DNA of 12,275 bases from an uncultured Collinsella sp. (GTDB lineage: Bacteria; Actinomycetota; Coriobacteriia; Coriobacteriales; Coriobacteriaceae): assembly GCA_947002045.1 (NCBI GenBank), contig CAMQJB010000058.1:1-12275 (forward strand), in the 5' to 3' direction. Below the pieces are notes generated by a model, which did no database searches, had not been told where the DNA came from, and saw only the letters and a program-made list of their open reading frames with translations. Positions within the stretch are counted from its first letter, which is position 1. Every line of letters begins with the position of its first letter. This document shows positions 6,506 through 12,275 of the stretch, in pieces. The position numbers and the translations under genes were made by a program.

Positions 6506-6530
6506 GGCGTTGCAATGCCGGAGGAACAGC

Positions 6531-9500
6531 ATGCTCATTCACCGTATAGCCGCGCAGCTCTACACTGCCGAGGCACTGCAGACCGTCGAGGCCGGACTCG
6601 ATGCCGGCGAGGACGTGACGCTGGCCGTGTCGCAGTCGGGCCGTACGCTTATGGCGGCCGCCCAGTTTGCGCGCCGTCCGCGACCGACGGTCTACATTGT
6701 GAGCGGCGAGGACGCGGCCGATCGCGCCGCGCGCAGCCTTGCCGCCTACGTGGGCCTTGCGCATGTGTGCCGTTTTCCCGAGCGCAAGGACTATCCGTGG
6801 CGCGAGCAGGCGCCCGACGACGCCGTGGTGGCGCAGCGCTGCGAGGCTCTGGGGCGCATCGTGCGCGGGGACAACTGCATCATGGTTGCCTCGGCCCGTG
6901 CGCTGCTGCGCTGCGTGCCGCCGGTCGAGAGTCGCTATTGGGAGTCCACCACTTTTGCGGTGGGCGAGGAGATTCCTTTTGACGAGGTGCCGCAGCGCCT
7001 GGTGGGCATGGGCTACACCAATGCCGGCGCCGCCGACGCGCCCGGCCTGTTCCGCGTGCACGGCGACACCGTCGAGGTATTCCCCGCGCAGGAGAAGGCG
7101 CCCGTGCGCATCGAGTTCTTTGGCGACGAGATTGACCGCATCCGCCGCATGGTGAGCTCCACGGGGCAGACCATCGGCAACGAGGACAGTATCGAGATCT
7201 TCCCCTGTCGCGAGCTGGCGCTTACCGACGATGCCGTTCACAACATGCACGTGGCGCTCTACCGCGCAAGCCAGGACGACAGCAAGCTGGCGGCACTGCT
7301 CGAGATGGTGGATGCACGCATCGTCACGCCCGAGCTCGACCGCTTTTTGCCGGTGATGTACGGCCAGACCGTGAGCCCGCTGGCACACGTGAGTGGCAAG
7401 GCGCTCGTGGTTCTGTCCGAGCCGCGCTCGCTGTTCGACGACTGCCTGCGCGCCTACGAGGATATCGAGGCGCGTGCCGGCGAGGCGGGGATTGACCGCC
7501 TGGACGGTCTGTACGTGCGCGCTCAACAGCTCGATTTTGGTGCCCAGCAGCGCCTGAACTACGTGAGCCTCATTCGTGCCGGCGGTGCGGTGACGGCCGA
7601 GCTCAAGATTGAGCAGCCTGCCATCGCAGGCTCGGACAACCGTTTTATGACGCGCATTCAGGAAGTCGTGGGCAAGCGCTACGCCTGCGTGTTTGCCATC
7701 CCCGACCGCGGTGCGCGCGAGTCGATGGAGCTCACCTTTGGCGATGAGGGCATTACCTTTGAGGAATCGCTGACGGCGGCCCCCGAAAACGCCGGCGTAA
7801 TTGGCGACCACGTGCGCGTGGCAGCGGCAGATTCTGCCGACCGTGCCGCACGCCAGGAGGCCCACGCTTCCATTCGCGAGCGTAAGGCCGACGCACTCAA
7901 CGCCCGCTCGCTCGAGGCGGGCGCGGCCCAGGCTGCCGCCGGTGCCGCCGTGCCCACCATCTCGCGCGGGCGCGTGACCTTTGTCGATGCCGCCCTGCCG
8001 CAGGGCGTGGTGGTGCCCGATGCTAACCTGGCCGTGTTCTCGATCGCCGACCTCAACGCCCGTATGGATGCCAACCGCGCGCGCAGCCGCCGCAAGGTGG
8101 ACATTACGCAGATCACCTTCCCGTTTAAGCCGGGCGACTACGTGGTGCACGCCACTCACGGCATCGCACTCTTTAGCGAGATTGCGCGTCAGGAAGTGGG
8201 CGGCAAAGAGCGCGACTACTTTTTGCTGGAATATGCTGACGGCGACAAGCTCTACGTGCCGCTCGAGCAGGTCGACCGTATCACGCGCTATGTTGGCCCC
8301 GACGGCGACAAACCGCGCCTGACCAGGCTCAATACCGCCGACTGGACGCGCGCCACCAACAAGGCGCGCAAGAACGCCAAAAAGCTGGCGTTTGACCTGG
8401 TCGACCTGTATACGCGCCGCTCATCAATCGTGGGTATCGCCTGCCCGCCTGACACGCCCGAGCAGATCGAGATGGAGGAGAGCTTTCCTTACGACGAGAC
8501 GCGCGACCAGCTGGAGGCCATCGCCGACATTAAGGCCGATATGGAGGCGCCCAAGCCCATGGACCGCCTGCTGTGCGGCGACGTGGGTTTTGGCAAGACC
8601 GAGGTTGCCCTGCGCGCGGCGTTTAAGTGCGTGGACTCTGGCCGCCAAGTCATGGTGCTCTGCCCCACGACCATTCTGGCCCAGCAGCACTACGAGACGT
8701 TCTTTGAGCGCTTTGCCCCGTTTGGCCTCGAGGTCGAAGTGCTCAGCCGCTTCCGCACCCCGGCGCAGCAAAAGCGCGCGCTCAAGGCGTTTGCCGAGGG
8801 CACGATCGACGTGCTCATCGGCACGCATCGTCTGCTTTCGGCCGACGTGAACCCCAAGAACCTGGGCCTGGTGATCATCGACGAGGAGCAGCGCTTTGGC
8901 GTGCAGCACAAGGAGCAGCTCAAGAACCTGCGCGAGCAGATTGACGTGCTCACGCTTTCGGCAACGCCTATTCCGCGAACCATGCAGATGGCCACGAGCG
9001 GCGTGCGCGACATGAGCCTGATCACGACGCCGCCGACTGGGCGTCGTCCCGTGATCGTGCACGTGGGGGAGTACGACCCCGATGTGGTGAGCGCGGCGAT
9101 TCGCCTGGAGGTGGGCCGCGGCGGTCAGGTGTATTACGTGTCCAACCGCGTCAAGACCATCGACGACGCCGTGGCGCGCGTACACGAGGCCGCGCCCGAG
9201 GCGCGCGTGGGCGTGGCGCACGGCAAGATGAGCCCGCGCGAGGTCGAGGACGTGATGATCGAGTTCGCGACCAAAAAGATCGACGTGCTCATCGCCACGA
9301 CCATCGTGGAGAGCGGCATCGACAACGCGACCGCCAACACGCTGATCATCGAGGATTCGCAGCGTCTGGGCCTGGCGCAGCTCTACCAGCTCAAGGGTCG
9401 TGTGGGTCGCTCTGCCACGCAGGCCTACGCGTACTTTATGTTCCCGGGCGAGCTGCCACTCACCGAGGAGGCGACGGCGCGCCTGACCGCACTTTCCGAG

Positions 9501-10163
9501 TTCCAGGACCTGGGCAGCGGCATGCGCATTGCCATGCGCGACCTGGAGATCCGCGGCGCCGGCTCGCTTATGGGCGCCGAGCAGCACGGCAACCTGTCGA
9601 GCGTGGGCTTTGACCTGTTTACGCAGATGCTGGGCCAGGCAGTGGCCGAGGCGCGCGGCGATGACGATGCCGGCGTGGAGGCGGCGAGCGTGGGCATCAA
9701 CCTGCCGGCCGATTACTTCTTGTCCGAGGAGTACCTGCCGGCGGTGGATCAGCGCGTGCTCGTGTACCGTAAGCTCGCAGCGGCCGAGGACCTGGAGAGC
9801 ATCGATGAGGTGCAGGAAGAGACCGAGGCCGCGCATGGCGAGCTGCCGTTGGCAGGACTCAACCTGTTCAATCGCGCGCGAATCCGCATTCGCGGCGAGC
9901 GCCTGGGGCTCGAGAGCGTTACGCTCAGCGGCGGTCGCATCACGTTTTTGGGCATCGACGTGCCCAAGAAGGTGGCCTTTGAGCTAAAGACCCGCTATGG
10001 CGCGGTGAACTTCCCCAAGAGCCGCAAACTGTCGGTGCCCTACAAGGCGGGCGCCGGCGCGGGCAGCGGCCTGGGTCGCGGTCTCGACGCCAACGACGGT
10101 ACCGGCCCCGTGGCCGCGGCACTCATGCTGTTGCAGCAGTTGGGTGCGAGCGACGACGACTAA
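6531..10163 (+). CDS. mfd: Transcription-repair coupling factor Mfd
   Basis: Mfd is a cytoplasmic DNA translocase that removes RNA polymerase stalled at lesions and recruits UvrA. The start is ATG 6531, with GGAGGA (6520-6525) five bases upstream. The open frame begins at a TTG nine codons earlier that has no ribosome-binding site. The 1210-residue product shows the full family order: a UvrB-like N-terminal module (~1-360); an RNA-polymerase-interacting CarD-like domain (~531-590, opening FKPGDYVVHATHGIALF); a translocase core with Walker A GDVGFGKT (683-690, K689), DEEQ (784-787) and SATP (810-813); then the second RecA-like domain, where TIVESGIDNATANT and the GRVGR motif are visible; and the C-terminal UvrA-masking domain (around LPADYFLSEEYLP). 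It is somewhat longer than typical members. An Ala-rich segment (~431-476) precedes the CarD-like domain and the C-terminal tail is Gly-rich and acidic. All catalytic motifs are intact. Confidence 0.97.
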   Translation: MLIHRIAAQLYTAEALQTVEAGLDAGEDVTLAVSQSGRTLMAAAQFARRPRPTVYIVSGEDAADRAARSLAAYVGLAHVCRFPERKDYPWREQAPDDAVVAQRCEALGRIVRGDNCIMVASARALLRCVPPVESRYWESTTFAVGEEIPFDEVPQRLVGMGYTNAGAADAPGLFRVHGDTVEVFPAQEKAPVRIEFFGDEIDRIRRMVSSTGQTIGNEDSIEIFPCRELALTDDAVHNMHVALYRASQDDSKLAALLEMVDARIVTPELDRFLPVMYGQTVSPLAHVSGKALVVLSEPRSLFDDCLRAYEDIEARAGEAGIDRLDGLYVRAQQLDFGAQQRLNYVSLIRAGGAVTAELKIEQPAIAGSDNRFMTRIQEVVGKRYACVFAIPDRGARESMELTFGDEGITFEESLTAAPENAGVIGDHVRVAAADSADRAARQEAHASIRERKADALNARSLEAGAAQAAAGAAVPTISRGRVTFVDAALPQGVVVPDANLAVFSIADLNARMDANRARSRRKVDITQITFPFKPGDYVVHATHGIALFSEIARQEVGGKERDYFLLEYADGDKLYVPLEQVDRITRYVGPDGDKPRLTRLNTADWTRATNKARKNAKKLAFDLVDLYTRRSSIVGIACPPDTPEQIEMEESFPYDETRDQLEAIADIKADMEAPKPMDRLLCGDVGFGKTEVALRAAFKCVDSGRQVMVLCPTTILAQQHYETFFERFAPFGLEVEVLSRFRTPAQQKRALKAFAEGTIDVLIGTHRLLSADVNPKNLGLVIIDEEQRFGVQHKEQLKNLREQIDVLTLSATPIPRTMQMATSGVRDMSLITTPPTGRRPVIVHVGEYDPDVVSAAIRLEVGRGGQVYYVSNRVKTIDDAVARVHEAAPEARVGVAHGKMSPREVEDVMIEFATKKIDVLIATTIVESGIDNATANTLIIEDSQRLGLAQLYQLKGRVGRSATQAYAYFMFPGELPLTEEATARLTALSEFQDLGSGMRIAMRDLEIRGAGSLMGAEQHGNLSSVGFDLFTQMLGQAVAEARGDDDAGVEAASVGINLPADYFLSEEYLPAVDQRVLVYRKLAAAEDLESIDEVQEETEAAHGELPLAGLNLFNRARIRIRGERLGLESVTLSGGRITFLGIDVPKKVAFELKTRYGAVNFPKSRKLSVPYKAGAGAGSGLGRGLDANDGTGPVAAALMLLQQLGASDDD

Positions 10164-10176
10164 CGGGTCGACGCTG

Positions 10177-10191
10177 CAAACGCCCCGTTTG
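10177..10191. repeat. Perfect small inverted repeat upstream of the PAP2 gene
   Basis: CAAACG-CCC-CGTTTG is a 6-bp exact inverted repeat with a 3-base loop, 14 bases after the mfd stop. No T-run follows, so it is not a standard terminator. Its right arm is part of the motif shared with the aldolase gene leader. Confidence 0.45.
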
Positions 10192-10202
10192 GGCAATCTG
10201 GC
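10183..10202 (+). repeat. Shared leader motif, copy 1 (upstream of the PAP2 gene)
   Basis: CCCCGTTTG-N4-ATCTGGC. The same 16 fixed bases with the same 4-base gap recur at 11084-11103, upstream of the next gene. This copy ends 17 bases before the ATG at 10220. Confidence 0.5.
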
Positions 10203-10219
10203 TCCATCGAAAGGAAAGC

Positions 10220-11083
10220 ATGTTCGGATACATCTATAAGAAAGATGTCGCCATTATCGCGGTTGTCCTGTGCCTTTGTCTGGGCGTGGGCAGTTTCTTC
10301 GACTATCAGATTTCGAGCGCGCTGTTCAACATCGGCAGCATGTACGGTCGCTTTGTCGAGGCGGCCGGCGAGCTGCCGTTCGAGCTGACGGCGAGCATTG
10401 CGGGCGTTATGCTCGTGCGCTCGGCACGCCCCGATTCCAGGGGGAGCAAATGGCTCGCTGCGCTGGGCGTTTTGATCAACATGGGTCTGGTCGGCTACGA
10501 GATTATCGGATCGCTGCGCGTCGGCGGCAAGCTCATCGCGTTTCAGCTGGTGCTGACGTTTGTGCTGGTCATTGCGGTTAACGTTATTGCCTATCGCCTT
10601 ACGCGCGACACCGCGCCCGACGAGCTTACGCGCTGGGCGTTGATGGTACTTGCCGTGTGGGTCGCTCAGGCCATTATCCTCAACGTGATCGTCAAGCCGC
10701 TGTGGTCGCGCCCGCGCATGCGCGTGATCGAGGTCACGCCGGGGCTCAATTTTCAGCCGTGGTGGGTAATCGGCAATCCCGACAAGTGGACCTATATCGC
10801 CGCCGGCGTGATCAAGGACGGGTTCAAGTCGTTCGCGAGCGGGCACACCGCGCATGCGGCGATCGGCCTTATGCTCGCCGGGCTTCCCGCGGCAGCCTTT
10901 AAGGAAAAACCTTCGCGTCGCCGCGTGATCTTTTGGGCGGCGGTTGTTGTTGCAGCGTTCGTCGCCTTTGGGCGCATCGTGATCGGCGCGCACTTTTTGA
11001 GTGACGTGAGCTGCGGTTTTGCCCTGGTACTGGCACTTGAGTGCCTTGCCGCGCGCATCGCCTATCCCAACGGCGTACAATAG
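10220..11083 (+). CDS. PAP2-family membrane phosphatase
   Basis: The product is a 287-residue multi-pass membrane protein with about six helices. The start is ATG 10220, with AAAGGAAA (10210-10217) close upstream. The three PAP2 motifs are recognisable. Motif 1 is K159...R166 with the KX6RP spacing, although the usual final Pro is Met (RPRM). Motif 2 is SGH (207-209), with H209 as the catalytic acid. Motif 3 is GR-X5-H-X3-D (R252, H258 as the phosphoenzyme nucleophile, D262). The family dephosphorylates lipid phosphates such as phosphatidic acid, phosphatidylglycerol phosphate or undecaprenyl pyrophosphate at the membrane. Which of these is the substrate is not visible. Motif 2 follows an unusual loop containing GNPDKWTYIAAG rather than a short linker. 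The gene follows mfd by 56 bases and is followed by the aldolase gene after 45 bases; the two share a leader motif. Confidence 0.85.
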   Translation: MFGYIYKKDVAIIAVVLCLCLGVGSFFDYQISSALFNIGSMYGRFVEAAGELPFELTASIAGVMLVRSARPDSRGSKWLAALGVLINMGLVGYEIIGSLRVGGKLIAFQLVLTFVLVIAVNVIAYRLTRDTAPDELTRWALMVLAVWVAQAIILNVIVKPLWSRPRMRVIEVTPGLNFQPWWVIGNPDKWTYIAAGVIKDGFKSFASGHTAHAAIGLMLAGLPAAAFKEKPSRRRVIFWAAVVVAAFVAFGRIVIGAHFLSDVSCGFALVLALECLAARIAYPNGVQ

Positions 11084-11103
11084 CCCCGTTTGAATCATCT
11101 GGC
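11084..11103 (+). repeat. Shared leader motif, copy 2 (upstream of the aldolase gene)
   Basis: CCCCGTTTG-N4-ATCTGGC begins directly after the PAP2 stop codon and ends 25 bases before the ATG at 11129. It matches copy 1 (10183-10202) at all 16 fixed positions, and the 4-base gaps differ. A TACAAT resembling a -10 box (11076-11081) overlaps the end of the PAP2 gene just upstream, but no good -35 accompanies it. Confidence 0.5.
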
Positions 11104-11128
11104 CGATACCCGGTAAGAGAGGATTGCC

Positions 11129-12154
11129 ATGCTCGCGTTTAACAACGACTATTCCCACGGTGCACATCCGGCGGTGCTGCAGGCGCTTGTCGACACCAAT
11201 ATGGAGCCGCAGCCCGGCTACGGTACCGATGCGCACACCGAGCGTGCCAAGCAACTTATCCGCGAGGCCTGTCAGGCCCCCGATGCCGACGTGTTTTTTC
11301 TGGTGGGCGGCACGCAGGCCAACGCGACGGTGATCGACATGTTGCTTGCGCCGTACGAGGGCGTCGTTGCTGCCGAGACCGGCCACGTCGCCTGTCACGA
11401 GGCAGGCGCCATCGAGTTTGGCGGCCACAAGGTGCTCACCATCCCCGGCTACGAGGGCAAGATGCATGCCGAGGACCTCGAGAACTATATCCAGGTGTTC
11501 TACGAAAACGAGAGCTACGAGCACACGGTGTTCCCGGGCGCCGTGTACGTGAGTCTATCGACCGAGTACGGCACGCTGTACTCCAAGGCCGAGCTCGCGG
11601 CGATTCACGCGGTGTGCCAGAAGCGCGAGATTCCGCTGTTTGTGGATGGCGCCCGCCTGGCCTATGCGCTGGCGGCCGATGAGTGCGACATTACCCTGCC
11701 CGAGCTGGCGCAGCTGTGCGACGTGTTCTACATCGGCGGCACCAAGTGCGGCGCTCTGTGCGGCGAGGCTGTGGTGTTTTGCGGCATGCACACCCCGGCG
11801 CATCCCATTCCGCGTATTAAGCAGCACGGCGCGCTGCTTGCCAAGGGCCGCCTGACGGGTGTGCAGTTCGAGGCCCTTTTTACCGATGGCCTGTATTTTG
11901 AGATTGGTCGCCAGGCGATTGAGACCGCTCAGGCGCTTCGTCGCGTGCTGCACGAGCGCGGCTACCAGTTCTTCTTGGAGACGCCGACCAACCAGCAGTT
12001 TGTGATTCTGCCCAACGAGGACATGGCCCGCATTCGCGAGCATGCCTCGATCGAGTACTGGGAAAAGTACGACGATACTCACACGGTGGTGCGCTTTTGC
12101 ACCAGCTGGGCCACGACGCAGGAGGATATCGACGCGTTGGCGGCTGTCCTGTAG
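11129..12154 (+). CDS. PLP-dependent beta-eliminating lyase, threonine-aldolase-like
   Basis: The 341-residue product belongs to the fold-type I PLP family that includes low-specificity L-threonine aldolases, which cleave L-threonine to glycine and acetaldehyde. The start is ATG 11129, with AGAGGA eight or so bases upstream. Recognisable features: the N-terminal FNNDYSHGAHP; GGTQAN (60-65), which binds the cofactor phosphate; H86, in the position that stacks on the PLP ring; FVDGARL, with D173 for the pyridine nitrogen and R176; and the Schiff-base lysine K206 in IGGTKCGAL. This is the NDYS/GGTKxG subgroup, common in anaerobic gut bacteria, rather than the E. coli LtaE type with RSDT and LSKGLG. 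Its true substrate may therefore differ (threonine, allo-threonine or another beta-hydroxy amino acid). The length is normal and the reading frame complete. It is the last gene before the degraded right end. Confidence 0.88.
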   Translation: MLAFNNDYSHGAHPAVLQALVDTNMEPQPGYGTDAHTERAKQLIREACQAPDADVFFLVGGTQANATVIDMLLAPYEGVVAAETGHVACHEAGAIEFGGHKVLTIPGYEGKMHAEDLENYIQVFYENESYEHTVFPGAVYVSLSTEYGTLYSKAELAAIHAVCQKREIPLFVDGARLAYALAADECDITLPELAQLCDVFYIGGTKCGALCGEAVVFCGMHTPAHPIPRIKQHGALLAKGRLTGVQFEALFTDGLYFEIGRQAIETAQALRRVLHERGYQFFLETPTNQQFVILPNEDMARIREHASIEYWEKYDDTHTVVRFCTSWATTQEDIDALAAVL

Positions 12155-12174
12155 CCTGATGTAATGACAAGGGG

Positions 12175-12202
12175 CCGCCCCGGGCCGGGTGGTTTGGGGC
12201 GG
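12175..12202 (+). terminator. Possible terminator hairpin after the aldolase gene, 3' part degraded
   Basis: CCGCCCC (12175-12181) pairs with GGGGCGG (12196-12202), a 7-bp stem 20 bases after the stop codon. The T-run expected after it is replaced by a G-run and T/G-rich sequence, so the downstream part may be mis-sequenced. Confidence 0.3.
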
Positions 12203-12275
12203 GGGGGGGTTGGTGTTTGGGTTTATGGTGTTTTTTTAGCGGTTTGGGGGGCCCCGCCAGCCCGGGCGCCCCCCC
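12203..12275. other. Low-complexity G/T then G/C sequence at the contig end, probably artefact
   Basis: The last ~73 bases contain G-runs, seven or more T (12230-12237), and G6/C4 and C6 blocks with no coding content. Composition and homopolymers resemble those at 378-470 at the other end. I see no gene or recognisable element in it. Confidence 0.6.

Noticed and set aside
5748..8159. 803-codon open frame on the - strand across nth and mfd
   Set aside because: It lies antisense to two complete, motif-bearing genes. G/C-biased third positions remove stop codons from the opposite strand, and the translation is His/Arg/Ala-rich without any domain.
8424..9836. 470-codon - strand frame antisense to mfd
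   Set aside because: Shadow of the mfd helicase domains, with the typical His/Leu/Arg-rich composition.
10160..11524. 454-codon - strand frame across the PAP2 and aldolase genes
   Set aside because: Overlaps two well-supported + strand genes and their leaders; no family resemblance.

Overview
The window is one contig, most plausibly from a high-G+C Gram-positive gut actinobacterium of the Coriobacteriia (Collinsella-like). That placement is inferred from the strong G/C third-position bias, the Ala-, Arg- and Asp-rich proteins and the gene set; no marker here settles it. From position 710 to 12154 every gene lies on the + strand, and the intergenic gaps are short.

The two ends look unreliable. 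Positions 1-376 carry the tail of an unrelated gene (19 codons, +) and the C-terminal part of a heavy-metal P-type ATPase (-). The ATPase is cut off at a run of 16 G, which is followed by low-complexity, hairpin-rich sequence to about 470. The last ~75 bases are again G/C homopolymer. I read the left end as a probable misassembly or chimeric join and the right end as degraded sequence.

The core runs as follows. (1) A small single-span membrane protein of unknown function (710-1132). (2) A compact two-gene module of visibly lower G+C (1256-2346): a nucleotidyltransferase-fold protein of the AbiEii/MNT/DUF6036 kind, overlapped through a TTGA junction by a protein with a helix-turn-helix-like C-terminus. 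This looks like a horizontally acquired toxin-antitoxin or defence-type pair and is the best candidate for an undescribed system. (3) rmuC, a DNA-recombination-limiting protein, followed by a hairpin terminator. (4) A homodimer-type ABC exporter half-transporter. (5) nth, endonuclease III. (6) mfd, the transcription-repair coupling factor, with a terminator-like hairpin just ahead of its ribosome-binding site. (7) A PAP2-family membrane phosphatase. (8) A PLP-dependent threonine-aldolase-like lyase.

rmuC, nth and mfd all act on DNA maintenance, so the window is mostly a DNA-repair neighbourhood with transport and metabolic genes interspersed. The PAP2 and aldolase genes are preceded by the same 16-of-20-base motif, a possible shared regulatory element. 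No tRNA, rRNA, CRISPR array, insertion sequence or phage attachment site was seen.
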